Positions 1 to 8,549 of a DNA stretch of 64,000 bases are shown here, one piece after another. The stretch covers positions 4,588,001-4,652,000 of the forward strand of contig NZ_CP014304.1 of NCBI RefSeq assembly GCF_001562275.1, given 5' to 3'. Position numbers and translations under genes: made by a program. The stretch comes from Hymenobacter sp. PAMC 26628 (GTDB lineage Bacteria > Bacteroidota > Bacteroidia > Cytophagales > Hymenobacteraceae). The notes under the pieces were generated by a model. That model searched no databases and was not told the DNA's origin. It saw only the letters and a list, made by a program, of their open reading frames with translations. Position 1 is the first letter of the stretch. Every line of letters starts with the position of its first letter.

Positions 1-291
1 CGGGCCGCTCTCACGACCAATCCCGGGGCCCTAAACCAGGCGTACAACATCGCCGTGGGCGACCGCACCTCGCTGGTGCAGATGTACGACATCCTGCGCG
101 AGGAAGCCGGCTCGGACCTCGCGCCCACCTTCGGCCCCGACCGCGCCGGCGATATCCGCGACTCGCTGGCCGACATCAGCAAGGCCGGCAACCTGCTCGG
201 TTACGCGCCCCAGATTCGCATCCGCGAGGGCTTGCAGCAGACGCTGGACTGGTTCAAGGCCAACCAGGAATTCATCAAGGAGCGCAATTAA
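1..291 (+). CDS. NAD-dependent sugar epimerase, C-terminal end (partial)
   Basis: The frame is open from the first base and ends with TAA at 289-291, so only the last 96 residues are present. The segment reads NQAYNIAVGDRTSLVQMYD and later DIRDSLADISKAGNLLGY. These match the C-terminal substrate-binding half of extended short-chain dehydrogenase/reductases of the UDP-GlcNAc/UDP-glucose 4-epimerase or dTDP-glucose dehydratase type; the NAD-binding Rossmann part lies outside the window. It sits about 100 bp upstream of rfbA in the same direction, which suggests a nucleotide-sugar or surface-polysaccharide cluster. The exact substrate cannot be decided from this fragment. Confidence 0.8.
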   Translation, partial: RAALTTNPGALNQAYNIAVGDRTSLVQMYDILREEAGSDLAPTFGPDRAGDIRDSLADISKAGNLLGYAPQIRIREGLQQTLDWFKANQEFIKERN

Positions 292-302
292 CGCGCAAAG
301 CT

Positions 303-333
303 TTAGCGCAAAGTCTCGCGAAGCTTGCGCTAA
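303..333. terminator. Hairpin between epimerase and rfbA
   Basis: TTAGCGCAA (303-311) pairs with TTGCGCTAA (325-333), a 9-bp stem with a 13-nt loop. It lies just after the epimerase stop and before rfbA. There is no clean U-tract, so it may be an attenuator or an intercistronic mRNA structure instead of a full terminator. Confidence 0.4.
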
Positions 334-396
334 TATTCTTGATTGATAAACTCTTAGCGAGACTTAACTCTTAAACTCAGCGAAACTTCGCGCGAT

Positions 397-1278
397 ATGA
401 AAGGCATTATCCTCGCCGGCGGCTCCGGCACCCGGCTGCACCCTCTCACCCTGGCCGTCAGCAAGCAGCTGATGCCGGTGTACGACAAGCCGATGATTTA
501 CTACCCGCTGAGCATTCTGCTGATGGCGGGCATCCGGGAAGTACTGATTATCACCACGCCCCACGACCAGGCGCAGTTCCAAAAGCTACTCGGCGACGGC
601 AAAAACCTGGGGTGCGACTTTCAGTACGTGGTGCAGGAGGTGCCCAACGGGCTGGCACAGGCTTTCGTGCTGGGGGCTGATTTCATCGGCCAGGACAGCG
701 TGGCGCTGGTGCTGGGCGACAATATTTTCTACGGCGCGGGCCTGGAGGAGCTGCTGAAATCGAACAACAACCCCGACGGCGGCGTGGTGTACGCCTACCA
801 CGTGCACGACCCCGAGCGCTACGGCGTGGTGGAGTTCGACGCCAACAAGAAGGCCCTTAGTATCGAGGAGAAACCGGCCAAGCCCAAGAGCAACTATGCC
901 GTGCCGGGCCTGTACTTCTACGACAACAGCGTGGTGGAAATCGCCAAGAACCTGGAAATGAGCCCCCGCGGTGAGTACGAGATTACCGACGTGAACAAGG
1001 AATACCTGCGCCGCGGCAAGCTGAAGGTTGGCATCCTGAGCCGGGGCACGGCCTGGCTCGACACGGGCACCTTCGAGAGCCTGATGCAGGCCGGCGAGTA
1101 CGTGCGCGTGATTGAGCAGCGCCAGGGCCTGAAGGTGGGGGCCATTGAGGAAGTGGCCTACCGCCAGGGTTTCATCACGGCCGACGAACTGCGGGCCCTG
1201 GCCCTGCCCCTGCGCAAGAGCGGCTACGGCGACTACCTCCTGAACCTGCCCGAGCAGCTGGTGCTGGGCGCGCAATAG
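397..1278 (+). CDS. rfbA: Glucose-1-phosphate thymidylyltransferase
   Basis: The 293-residue product should join dTTP and glucose-1-phosphate to give dTDP-glucose, the first step towards dTDP-rhamnose and related deoxysugars, in the cytoplasm. The N-terminus carries the nucleotidyltransferase signature GGSGTRLHPLT (from about residue 8). The metal-binding VLGDNIFYG lies near residue 108, and EYEITDVN and WLDTGTFESL are further family blocks. Length equals that of typical RmlA/RfbA proteins (about 290), and the ATG start places the signature at the expected distance. It follows the epimerase fragment in the same direction. The other rhamnose genes (rfbB, C, D) are not in the window. Confidence 0.95.
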   Translation: MKGIILAGGSGTRLHPLTLAVSKQLMPVYDKPMIYYPLSILLMAGIREVLIITTPHDQAQFQKLLGDGKNLGCDFQYVVQEVPNGLAQAFVLGADFIGQDSVALVLGDNIFYGAGLEELLKSNNNPDGGVVYAYHVHDPERYGVVEFDANKKALSIEEKPAKPKSNYAVPGLYFYDNSVVEIAKNLEMSPRGEYEITDVNKEYLRRGKLKVGILSRGTAWLDTGTFESLMQAGEYVRVIEQRQGLKVGAIEEVAYRQGFITADELRALALPLRKSGYGDYLLNLPEQLVLGAQ

Positions 1279-1305
1279 GGCCCCGGACCCAGGAAAAAGT
1301 GGCCG

Positions 1306-1353
1306 AAAGCCGCGGTTTGGCCAGCGCTGGCGCGCGGCCGGGCCGCGGCTTTT
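1306..1353 (+). terminator. Terminator-like hairpin after rfbA
   Basis: AAAGCCGCGG (1306-1315) pairs with CCGCGGCTTT (1343-1352), with an extra GC-rich inner palindrome and a short T-run at the 3' side. It lies 28 bp past the rfbA stop, so it probably ends the rfbA transcript. Confidence 0.55.
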
Positions 1354-1447
1354 GCCTAAATTAGCAAGGCTAAAACGTGTCCTATCTATCCTGCGCGCCC
1401 TTATTGCGCGCTTTTATGTTCGCGGCGGTATTATTCGCCGAACACCT

Positions 1448-3523
1448 ATGAAAATTCCCGTTTTTTCTTTTGCCCTGGTGGCGGCCCTGGGGCTGGGGGC
1501 CCCGGCGGCCCGGGCGCAGCACGCGCTGTGGGCCAGCAAAGTGACGGCGGTATCGTCGCAGAAAGCATCGGGCAAGGAGGCCTTTTCGCCCGAGCAGGTG
1601 CTGGGGGCCCCCAACGCGTTGCCGCTGGGCCAAATCAGCGACAAGGCCTGGATTCCGAAGAAGGAAGGCCGTGACGAATTTGTGGAGGTGCGCTTTGCCC
1701 GCTCGGTGCTGGCTCAGCAGATTACGGTGGTCGAGAACTTCAACCCCGGCGCCGTGACGAAGATTGAGCTCATCGACACCCACGGCGAGCACCACGAGGT
1801 GTACACCAACGACAACCCGGGGCCCCTGCCCGACTCGTACCGCACGCTGGAAGTGAAAATTGCCCCGGCCAAGCCGGCCTACCGCACCATTGGGGCGGTG
1901 GTGCACCTGAACACGGCCAAGGTGGAGGGCGTGAACCAACTCGACGCCATCGGCGTGGCCGATGTGACGCAGACCATGGTGAAGAAGGACTTCAAGGCCC
2001 CCGACGCCGACGCGGCTGGCGTGGCCCGCTTCGACTCATCGCTCGTGAACCTGGGGCCCTCCGTGAACAGCCAGTACGTGGACACGCACCCGGTGATTTC
2101 GCCCGACGGCCGCACCTTGTACTTTGCCCGCCAGAACCACCCGGGCAACATCGGTGGCAAAAATGACCCGCAGGACGTGTGGTTTTCGACCCTGCAAAGC
2201 GCCAGCGCCAAAACCTGGGGCCCCGCCAAAAACATGGGTGGCCCCGTGAACACCGCCGGCTTCCCGAACGGCCTGGCCTCGGTATCGGCCAATGGGCAGC
2301 GCCTGCTGCTGCTGGGCCACTACACACCCGAGGGCCTGGTGCCCAAGGGCCCCAGCACGTCGGAGCACCGCCCGGGCGGCTGGTCGCAGCCGACCAACGT
2401 GGACATTGAGGACTTTTACAACAACGACGACGAGCACGCCGATTACTTCCTGGCCACTTCGGGCAAGGCCCTGCTGCTGGCCGTGGAGCGCACCGACGGC
2501 CTGGGCGAGCAGGACTTGTACGTGAGCTTCCCGAAGCCCGGCCCCCCCGGCCAGCCCGTGACGTGGACGCGCCCGCGCAACCTGGGGCCCAACGTGAACA
2601 CCAAAAAAGCCGACTTCGCCCCCTTCCTCGCCCCCGACGAAAAGACGCTATACTTCGCCAGCGAAGGCCGTGGCGGCTACGGCAAGTCGGATATTTTCTA
2701 CTCCAAGCGCCTCGACGACACCTGGACGAACTGGAGCCCGCCCCGTAACCTGGGCAGCGTGGTGAACTCGCCCGATTTTGACGCCTACTACACCGTGTCG
2801 GCGGCCGGCGACGATGCCTATTTGGTGTCAACGCGCAACGGCACGGCGGGCTCGAAGGACATTTTTCGCATCGCCCTGGCCCCCGCCTTCAAGCCCGAAG
2901 CCGTGACGCTGGTGCGCGGCCAGGTGCTCGACGCGGCCACCAAGAAGCCCATCAAGGCCATAATCCACTACGAAAACCTGCTGACGGGCGAGGAAATCGG
3001 CACCGCCGAATCCGACCCCACCGACGGCTCCTACACCATTGTGCTGCCCAGCGGCGTGCAGTACGGCTACCGCGCCGAGGCCGCCAACTACATCGCCGAA
3101 AACGCCAACCTCGACGTGACGGCCCGCGACAAGTACTCGGAGCAAACCCAGGACCTGTTCATGGTGCCCTTTGCGGTGGGCCAAACGGTGAAGCTCAACA
3201 ACATCTTCTTCCAGCAGAGCAAGTACTACCTGCGCACCAACTCGTACCCTGAGCTGGCGCGCCTCGTGCGCATCATGCGCGACTACCCCACGGTAGAAAT
3301 CAAAATCGGCGGCCACACCGACAACCAGGGCGACCCCGCCCTGAACTTGAAGCTGAGCCTTGACCGCGTGAACGAGGTAAAAAAATACCTGATTGGCAAG
3401 GGCATCACGCCGACGCGCATTACCACCGAGGGCTACGGCGGCAGCAAGCCCGTGGCCAGCAACGACCAGGAAGATACCCGCGCACTCAACCGCCGGGTAG
3501 AATTCACCATCACGAAAAAGTAG
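1448..3523 (+). CDS. OmpA-family envelope protein with PD40/WD40-like repeats
   Basis: The product is 691 residues. It begins with a signal peptide (MKIPVFSFALVAALGLGAP, cleavage after ARAQ). A domain of about 160 residues follows, recalling discoidin/NPCBM-type folds (AWIPKKEGRDEFVEVRFARS). Next come PD40-type propeller strands (VISPDGRTLYFA, FLAPDEKTLYFASEG) and a carboxypeptidase-regulatory-like beta-sandwich (VRGQVLDAATKKPI). It closes with an OmpA C-terminal peptidoglycan-binding domain (VEIKIGGHTDNQGDPALNLK, NRRVEFTITKK). An upstream TTG at 1352 is in frame, but the ATG at 1448 places the signal peptide properly. The layout recalls PorE-type proteins that tie the type IX machinery to peptidoglycan, but no TPR region is seen. 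An outer-membrane or periplasmic anchor is the safest reading. Confidence 0.85.
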   Translation: MKIPVFSFALVAALGLGAPAARAQHALWASKVTAVSSQKASGKEAFSPEQVLGAPNALPLGQISDKAWIPKKEGRDEFVEVRFARSVLAQQITVVENFNPGAVTKIELIDTHGEHHEVYTNDNPGPLPDSYRTLEVKIAPAKPAYRTIGAVVHLNTAKVEGVNQLDAIGVADVTQTMVKKDFKAPDADAAGVARFDSSLVNLGPSVNSQYVDTHPVISPDGRTLYFARQNHPGNIGGKNDPQDVWFSTLQSASAKTWGPAKNMGGPVNTAGFPNGLASVSANGQRLLLLGHYTPEGLVPKGPSTSEHRPGGWSQPTNVDIEDFYNNDDEHADYFLATSGKALLLAVERTDGLGEQDLYVSFPKPGPPGQPVTWTRPRNLGPNVNTKKADFAPFLAPDEKTLYFASEGRGGYGKSDIFYSKRLDDTWTNWSPPRNLGSVVNSPDFDAYYTVSAAGDDAYLVSTRNGTAGSKDIFRIALAPAFKPEAVTLVRGQVLDAATKKPIKAIIHYENLLTGEEIGTAESDPTDGSYTIVLPSGVQYGYRAEAANYIAENANLDVTARDKYSEQTQDLFMVPFAVGQTVKLNNIFFQQSKYYLRTNSYPELARLVRIMRDYPTVEIKIGGHTDNQGDPALNLKLSLDRVNEVKKYLIGKGITPTRITTEGYGGSKPVASNDQEDTRALNRRVEFTITKK

Positions 3524-3547
3524 CCCAGGGGCCCCAGGCCTAAGCCA

Positions 3548-3582
3548 AAACGGCCCGTTGCACTAGGTGCAGCGGGCCGTTT
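3548..3582. terminator. Strong bidirectional terminator hairpin
   Basis: AAACGGCCCGTTGCAC pairs with GTGCAGCGGGCCGTTT around a 3-nt TAG loop, flanked by A-rich and T-rich sequence. It lies between the convergent OmpA-family gene and the small minus-strand gene at 3611-3952, so it can serve both. Confidence 0.75.
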
Positions 3583-3610
3583 GAATTGGCAGCTAATCTA
3601 CTACGGCAGA

Positions 3611-3952
3611 TTACTTATCCTTTTTGGTCAGGTTCTTACCTAAGTCTTCTACTTGCTTGAGGAAGTCGTCGATGTCGGTATCGGCGTACACGCCGTAGGC
3701 GGAGGCAATGGTGCCTTTCACGCCATCAGTCGCCTCAATGGCGTAGAGGATGGATGTGTCGTCAGGGTTGCTTTCGCCCTCGAAGCGGTAGAAGTCCACG
3801 ATGGTCACCTCGTCGGCGGTATAGCTGCGGTTGGAGCTGGGGTCGAGGGTGTGCAGGCGGCCGTCGGTCACCTTGAAGTCGTGCGTGTAGCCGTCCTTGG
3901 TGAGCTTATTTTCGACGTTGACGAGCGAGCGTTCTTCTTCTTTGTCTTGCAT
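3611..3952 (-). CDS. Conserved hypothetical protein, 113 aa
   Basis: The protein is small, acidic and cytoplasmic-looking, with no signal peptide or membrane segment. It starts MQDKEEERSLVNVENKLTKD and ends with a lysine-rich tail LGKNLTKKDK. The central part (YTHDFKVTDGRLHTLDP, YRFEGESNPDDTSILYAIEA, GTIASAYGVYAD) looks like a compact alpha/beta domain. I recall similar Bacteroidota proteins being labelled phosphoribosylpyrophosphate synthetase, but no PRPP-binding loop is visible, so I do not transfer that name. It is convergent with the OmpA-family gene across a hairpin. Function unknown. Confidence 0.7.
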   Translation of the reverse strand: MQDKEEERSLVNVENKLTKDGYTHDFKVTDGRLHTLDPSSNRSYTADEVTIVDFYRFEGESNPDDTSILYAIEATDGVKGTIASAYGVYADTDIDDFLKQVEDLGKNLTKKDK

Positions 3953-4069
3953 GGCGCGGGGCGTAGGGGTGAGAAAAGCCCCGCCGGAAGGGCAGCGGCT
4001 ACCCGGCTATACGGGCCCCGGGCCGCCCGGGGTTTCCCCCCAGGGGCCCTAAATATTCAGGGCCCGGCC

Positions 4070-4252
4070 TTAGCGCCCGGCGCGGGCCGCGATAGTGCGC
4101 TCCAGGCGGTCCACGTCGATGCCGCCGCAGGCGCCGCAGCCCTTGGCGCAGCCCACTTGCTCCTTCGAAAAGAAGGCCCGCCACGCCCGGCGGCCTAGGA
4201 AAAACAGGGCCCCCAGCACGATGGCAGCCACAAGAATGTATTGAACTAGCAT
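4070..4252 (-). CDS. FeoB-associated Cys-rich membrane protein-like, 60 aa
   Basis: Starting at the ATG at 4252, the product is MLVQYILVAAIVLGALFFLG followed by a basic linker and a cysteine cluster GCAKGCGACGG, then DVDRLERTIAARAG. One N-terminal transmembrane helix plus a short cytosolic Cys-rich tail is the layout of the small proteins that accompany FeoB iron transporters. No feoA or feoB is visible in the window. A longer in-frame reading up to 4384 exists, but its N-terminus is non-hydrophobic and Arg/Pro-rich, so the internal start is preferred. Confidence 0.7.
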   Translation of the reverse strand: MLVQYILVAAIVLGALFFLGRRAWRAFFSKEQVGCAKGCGACGGIDVDRLERTIAARAGR

Positions 4253-4367
4253 AGCATTTTGGAAACGCTGGGGCCTTAGCAAAAGTTTGCGCCGGGGCCC
4301 CGGGTCACGTTTGGGGCGGGCGTGGTGAGTTGAGAACCTGCTTAATTCAGGGGAGATATGAGGGCCA

Positions 4368-4913
4368 TCACTTTTGAGAGGCAAGCACCACGGAATACCA
4401 CGTTGCGGTATCAGTTGCCGATACCTTGGTGTTTTTTTTCATGAACAAGCGCTGGGCATCTGTTTTGGTGAGCCATACCGGCGACGAGTTACCTCTTCGG
4501 TTTTTAATATCGGCCAAGTCAACGCTTCTGTGAACGACGCTGTAAGCCACGTAACGACCCGATTTGACGAAAAGCAAAGTGCAGTTGAAATCATCCAAGC
4601 TTTGGCCGTATACCTGTTCGCTTACCGCTCCATAATTACCTATTGGCAAATCTATTACCACTGACCTCGACACGTACGGCTTTGCTACTAGGAAGGAATC
4701 CCACAGCGTAGTGAAGCCTTGGCACAGTGTGGATTTGGACAAGCTAAGCAGCGTATCGGTGGCCAGGGCAGCAGCGTAATTGGGCGGAAACAGTTGCGCG
4801 GCCGGGTACTGCTGCACCGGCGCAGAACAGCCCCCCAAGCCCAGCAACAGGCCCACACCCAATAGGATAGCACCTACCCGGCACGGGCAACGAGGAACCA
4901 GCAAGACGTTCAT
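4368..4913 (-). CDS. Hypothetical lipoprotein, 181 aa
   Basis: The N-terminus has a hydrophobic stretch (AILLGVGLLLGLGG) ending in the lipobox LGGC, so the mature protein should begin at a lipidated Cys near residue 29. The rest is soluble, with blocks such as YAAALATDTLLSLSKS, YGQSLDDFNCTLLFVKSGRY and VWLTKTDAQRLF. I recognise no family. Its last residues approach the upstream extension of the Cys-rich gene, and the two may be cotranscribed. Confidence 0.65.
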   Translation of the reverse strand: MNVLLVPRCPCRVGAILLGVGLLLGLGGCSAPVQQYPAAQLFPPNYAAALATDTLLSLSKSTLCQGFTTLWDSFLVAKPYVSRSVVIDLPIGNYGAVSEQVYGQSLDDFNCTLLFVKSGRYVAYSVVHRSVDLADIKNRRGNSSPVWLTKTDAQRLFMKKNTKVSATDTATWYSVVLASQK

Positions 4914-4981
4914 AACAAGAAAGTAATGAGCATTAGCCCGGCAAAATTCTGCCTCAACTCAACCATCCCGGGGCCCTCCCG

Positions 4982-5782
4982 CTACGCCCAAAACTCCCGG
5001 ATTGTGGCCTGCATCTCGTCGTGCAAGTGGCCGTTGCTGGCCACTACTTCGCGGCCGAACAGCGGGTCGCCGTCTTCCAGGAACTGGGTGACGCGGCCGC
5101 CGGCTTCGGTGACGAGCAGCAGGCCCGCGGCCACGTCGTAGGAGTTGATGTTGAACTCGAAGTAGCCGTCGAAGCGGCCGGCGGCCACGTAGGCCAGGTC
5201 GGTGGCGGCCGAGCCCATGCGGCGCAGGCCGTGGGTGCGCTGCATGTAGCTGCCCAGCACTTGCAGGTATTTGTCGAGCTGAGCGAACTTGGTGTAGGGG
5301 AAGCCAGTGGCGATGAGCGAGTTGCCCAGCTTGGGGGCATCCGTCACGTGCATTTGGTCTTCGTTGCAGAAGGCACCGTGGCCCTTGGCGGCGCGGAAGC
5401 TCTCGTCGCGGTTGGCCTCGTGCACCACGCCCACCACCAGCTCGGGGCCGTGCAGCAGGGCCACGCTCACGGCAAACACGGGCAGCGAGTGGATGAAGTT
5501 GGTGGTGCCGTCGAGCGGGTCGATGATCCAGGTGAACTCCTGGGTTTCGTCGGGGGCCCCGGCGGTGCCTTCCTCGGTGATGAAGCCGGCGGCGGGCAGG
5601 ATTTCGCGCAGGCCGGCCACCAAGCGGCGCTCAGCACCCTGGTCCACGTAGCTCACCATGTCGTGCAGGCCCTTGTTCTCTATCTTATTGGGGTCGAAGG
5701 TTTTGGCTTCGTGCAGGATGAACTGGGCAGTTTCGCGGCAAAGCGCGGCTACTTGGTGCGAAAGGGCGAGGTAATCGGTCAT
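4982..5782 (-). CDS. suhB: Inositol monophosphatase family protein
   Basis: The 266-residue cytoplasmic phosphatase has all the metal-binding family motifs. These are GAERRLVAGL...FITEE (first carboxylates), WIIDPLDGTTNFIHSLP (the DPLDGTTN core, about residues 90-105) and INSYDVAAGLLLVTEAGG (the C-terminal WDxAAG-like block, with SYDVAAG here). Length is typical (about 260-270). It should hydrolyse inositol-1-phosphate or a similar small phosphate ester; a SuhB-like role in rRNA maturation is possible but not shown. It is transcribed in the same direction as the minus-strand genes downstream and upstream. Confidence 0.9.
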   Translation of the reverse strand: MTDYLALSHQVAALCRETAQFILHEAKTFDPNKIENKGLHDMVSYVDQGAERRLVAGLREILPAAGFITEEGTAGAPDETQEFTWIIDPLDGTTNFIHSLPVFAVSVALLHGPELVVGVVHEANRDESFRAAKGHGAFCNEDQMHVTDAPKLGNSLIATGFPYTKFAQLDKYLQVLGSYMQRTHGLRRMGSAATDLAYVAAGRFDGYFEFNINSYDVAAGLLLVTEAGGRVTQFLEDGDPLFGREVVASNGHLHDEMQATIREFWA

Positions 5783-5826
5783 GCTTGAATGTTAGGATAT
5801 TAAGGCGCAGAAAATGGTCTGACTTA

Positions 5827-5923
5827 GAACGTCATGCAGGGCACAGCGGAGCATCAATACCGCTGACTAATTCATTGGTTACTGCTGCGGGAGAGATGCT
5901 GCGCTGCGCTCTGCATGACGTTC
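5827..5923. repeat. REP-like inverted repeat (CATGCAG type)
   Basis: The left arm begins GAACGTCATGCAG (5827-5839) and continues to about 5854. The right arm (5894-5923) is its imperfect reverse complement, ending CTGCATGACGTTC. It lies in the gap between suhB and lnt and overlaps the 3' end of lnt. The translated form RHAERSAASL recurs as the signature of such dispersed intergenic palindromes in many bacterial genomes. Confidence 0.6.
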
Positions 5924-7684
5924 CTGCGATTGGTTTTTGGGTTCTGCAAAGGCCCGGGGCCCCGCGAAGGCGTGGGCGATGACCCAGCCGAGCAGCAGCA
6001 GGGCCAGGGCCTGGCAGCCGCGGCCGATGTACTCGCCCACACGGGTATAAAAGGTCAGCTTGTCGTTCAGGTGTACCGTGGCGCGGCTGGCGGTGGGCAC
6101 CCAGGTGGGGGCCAGCTGCGTGAGGGTGCCCTTTTGGTTGATGAAGCCGGTGAAGCCCGTGTTGGCGGCGCGGGCCAGGTCGCGGCGGGTTTCGATGGCG
6201 CGCAGGGCCCCCAGGCGCAGCAATTGGCGGTAGCCGGGCGTGTCGTACCACCAGGCGTCGTTGGTGGCCAGGCCCAGCAGGTTGGCGCCGCCGCGCACGT
6301 ATTGGGCGGTGAAGTCGCCGTAGATGGACTCGTAGCACACGAGGGGCCGCACCACCAGGGCGGGGGCCCCGGGCACGCGGAACAGCGTGGTTTCGGGCAC
6401 CGTGCCGTAGCTGCCCACGTAGCCGCCCAGGTCGATGTGGCTGATGAGGGAAGTGAGAAAAGTGGGGACTTTCTCGACGCCCGGCACCAGCCGCTCCTTG
6501 TGGTAAAATTGCACCGGGGCCGTGGCGCTGGCCAGGTAGGCGGCCGTGTTGCACACGTCGTAGTAGCCGAGGTCGTCGCGGTAAAGGGCCGTTTCGGTGG
6601 CCGCTTCCTTGCTGGGGTAGGTCACGATGCTGGTCATGCCCGTGACGAGGGCCACGCCCGGGTGCTGCCCCAGCCAGGCCCGGATGCGCTGGATGCGGGG
6701 GTAATTGTTGATAACCCTTTCCTGGTAATGGTCTGCCAGGCTGGTTTCGGGCCAGAGCACGAGCCGGGTTTGGGGCGTGAGCTGCTGGGTGCTGAGGGCC
6801 AGCAGCCGCGTGAGCTGCTCGTCGTAGGAAACGAAGTCGGGCGCGTCGGCAAACTTCTCGGTGTAGGGGTTGATGTTGGGCTGCACCACCACTACCTCGG
6901 CCCCGGGGCCCTGCTCTTGGTAGGTGGCGCCGATGGCGTAGGATAGCGCCAGCGGCAGAATTATCGCCAAAGAAGGTACTAGAAACCGCCGGCCGGCGGG
7001 CCGCACGCCCACTAAATCAGCAGGCCCGGCTACCACAGCCGAAGCGGTTCCAGCGGCAAACCCCAGCGTTCTTTTATCAATCAACGCAAAGAATATCAAT
7101 AGATTGACTACCCAAACCCACACCGAGCCGCCCAGGAAGCCGGTGTACTCGTACCACTGCACCCACTGCGGTACGGCGGCGAAGCCGTTGCCCAGCGTGA
7201 GCCAGGGCCAGGTAATGTCCCAGCGCAGGTGCAGCTGCTCAAACGCAATCCAGTAGATGGGCAGCGTGAGGTAGCCGATGCGGGGCCCCAGGCGCTTCTT
7301 GGTTTGGCGGAAGGCCATGAGCGGCAGGCACATGAGCCCCGCGTTCAGGACCACGGCAGCGATGCCAGCGGCCAGGTCGGCGTAGCTCACCCACCAGGTG
7401 GTGCTGGCGTTCCAGAGCAGCACAAACAGGTAGGTGCCGGCAAATACGCGGCCCTTGCGGGCCCCCTGCTGCGTGAAGCGGTGCTCCATGAACAGGTACG
7501 GCACCCAGCCCACGAACAGGCCCAGGGGCCAAAGGGTGGCGCTGGTGGACCAGCCGGTCCAGAGCAAGGCGGCGCCCAGCACGGCCAGCGCGGCGGGGTG
7601 GGCCGCGGGGCTAATCTTCGCCAAACTCGTCGGGGCCAAATTCGTCGGGGCCAAATTCGTTGGGGTTATTCGCTTCGTTTCCAA
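5879..7684 (-). CDS. lnt: Apolipoprotein N-acyltransferase
   Basis: The 601-residue product should add the third acyl chain to lipoproteins in the inner membrane. The N-terminal 240 residues hold several hydrophobic helices (LAVLGAALLWTGW, FAGTYLFVLLW, VWVVNLLIFFALI). A nitrilase-fold periplasmic domain follows, with the catalytic triad in expected contexts: Glu in LVLWPETSLAD (about residue 310), Lys in YHKERLVPGVEKVP, and Cys in PLVCYESIYGDF. A last helix lies near the C-terminus. The only ATG start gives METKRITPTNLAPTNLAPT, which overlaps the end of rsmI by 74 nt. The repeated TNLAP comes from a 15-bp DNA repeat shared by both genes. The C-terminal RHAERSAAS residues come from the palindromic repeat. 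Confidence 0.9.
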   Translation of the reverse strand: METKRITPTNLAPTNLAPTSLAKISPAAHPAALAVLGAALLWTGWSTSATLWPLGLFVGWVPYLFMEHRFTQQGARKGRVFAGTYLFVLLWNASTTWWVSYADLAAGIAAVVLNAGLMCLPLMAFRQTKKRLGPRIGYLTLPIYWIAFEQLHLRWDITWPWLTLGNGFAAVPQWVQWYEYTGFLGGSVWVWVVNLLIFFALIDKRTLGFAAGTASAVVAGPADLVGVRPAGRRFLVPSLAIILPLALSYAIGATYQEQGPGAEVVVVQPNINPYTEKFADAPDFVSYDEQLTRLLALSTQQLTPQTRLVLWPETSLADHYQERVINNYPRIQRIRAWLGQHPGVALVTGMTSIVTYPSKEAATETALYRDDLGYYDVCNTAAYLASATAPVQFYHKERLVPGVEKVPTFLTSLISHIDLGGYVGSYGTVPETTLFRVPGAPALVVRPLVCYESIYGDFTAQYVRGGANLLGLATNDAWWYDTPGYRQLLRLGALRAIETRRDLARAANTGFTGFINQKGTLTQLAPTWVPTASRATVHLNDKLTFYTRVGEYIGRGCQALALLLLGWVIAHAFAGPRAFAEPKNQSQERHAERSAASLPQQ

Positions 7685-8435
7685 GGGATTCGTCTACTTC
7701 GTTTTCTTCGCCGCGGGCGTAGCGGCCGGCCTTGCCAGGGCGGGCAGGCGGGGTGGGGTTGCCGGCCACCACCAGCACAATTTCGCCCTTGATGGCGGCC
7801 CGGGCCCCAAAATCGGCGGCCAGGCTGGCCAGCGTGCCGGTCACGGTTTCCTCAAACAGCTTGGTCAGCTCGCGGCTGACGGAGGCCGGGCGCTGGGGCC
7901 CCAGCACTTCGGCCAGCTGAACCAACGTTTTCACCAGCCGGTGCGGCGACTCGTAAAAAATCATCGTCCGCGGCTCGGGGGCCAGCTCCAGCAGGCGGGT
8001 TTGGCGGCCTTTTTTCACGGGCAAAAACCCTTCGAACGTGAACCGCTCGGCCCCGAAACCCGACTTGAGCAGGGCCGGCACCAGGGCGGTGGGGCCCGGC
8101 AGGCACTCCACGGCCAGGCCGCGGGCCAAGCACTCGCGCACCAGCAGGAAGCCGGGGTCGGAGATGCCGGGCGTGCCGGCGTCGCTCACCAGGGCCATCT
8201 TTTCACCTTTTTCGAGGCGCTCCAGCAGGCGCGGCACTTGCTGGTGCTCGTTGTGGAGGTGGTAGCTGAGGAGCGGTTTTTTCAGGCCCAGGTGCTGGAG
8301 CAGGCGGCCGCTCACGCGGGTGTCTTCGGCCAGCACCAGGTCGGCCTCGCCCAGCACGCGGATGGCCCGCAGGGTAATGTCCTCCAAGTTGCCGATGGGC
8401 GTGGGCACGAGGGTAAGGGCGGGGGCGTCGGGCAT
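7611..8435 (-). CDS. rsmI: 16S rRNA (cytidine(1402)-2'-O)-methyltransferase
   Basis: The 274-residue SAM-dependent enzyme methylates C1402 of 16S rRNA. Family hallmarks are plain: LVPTPIGNLEDITLRAIRVL at the N-terminus, then LAEDTRVSGRLLQHLGL, VSDAGTPGISDPGFLLVREC, and GFLPVKKGRQTRLLEL. The C-terminus is extended and acidic, ending in NEFGPDEFGPDEFGED. That tail is encoded by a 15-bp tandem repeat that also encodes the start of lnt in another frame. A TACCTTTG box 5 nt upstream of the ATG suggests a leaderless transcript. Confidence 0.95.
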   Translation of the reverse strand: MPDAPALTLVPTPIGNLEDITLRAIRVLGEADLVLAEDTRVSGRLLQHLGLKKPLLSYHLHNEHQQVPRLLERLEKGEKMALVSDAGTPGISDPGFLLVRECLARGLAVECLPGPTALVPALLKSGFGAERFTFEGFLPVKKGRQTRLLELAPEPRTMIFYESPHRLVKTLVQLAEVLGPQRPASVSRELTKLFEETVTGTLASLAADFGARAAIKGEIVLVVAGNPTPPARPGKAGRYARGEENEVDESLGNEANNPNEFGPDEFGPDEFGED

Positions 8436-8440
8436 AGAGG

Positions 8441-8448
8441 CAAAGGTA
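8441..8448 (-). promoter_or_regulatory. TAnnTTTG -7 box of rsmI
   Basis: Reading the minus strand the octamer is TACCTTTG, an exact match to the Bacteroidota -7 consensus. It ends 5 nt before the rsmI ATG (8433-8435), implying little or no 5' leader. No convincing -33 element is seen at the usual distance. Confidence 0.55.
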
Positions 8449-8549
8449 CAGGCGGGCCCCGCGTTGGGGCCCCCTTACAACCCAAACCGGCTAACCGTAG
8501 TACACCCTTCTCCCACCCGCTTTGCTTTCAACTTCATTTTTCCACTGCC

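Noticed and set aside
1352..1447. N-terminal extension of the OmpA-family gene from a TTG
   Set aside because: It would put a basic, uncleavable stretch before a standard signal peptide.
1992..2831. Long minus-strand reading frame (279 codons) inside the OmpA-family gene
   Set aside because: It is antisense to a well-supported gene, is very Arg/Ser/Pro-rich and has no family motif; GC-rich DNA commonly opens such frames.
7434..8549. Upstream extension of the 172-aa acidic protein gene
   Set aside because: It is entirely antisense to lnt and rsmI.
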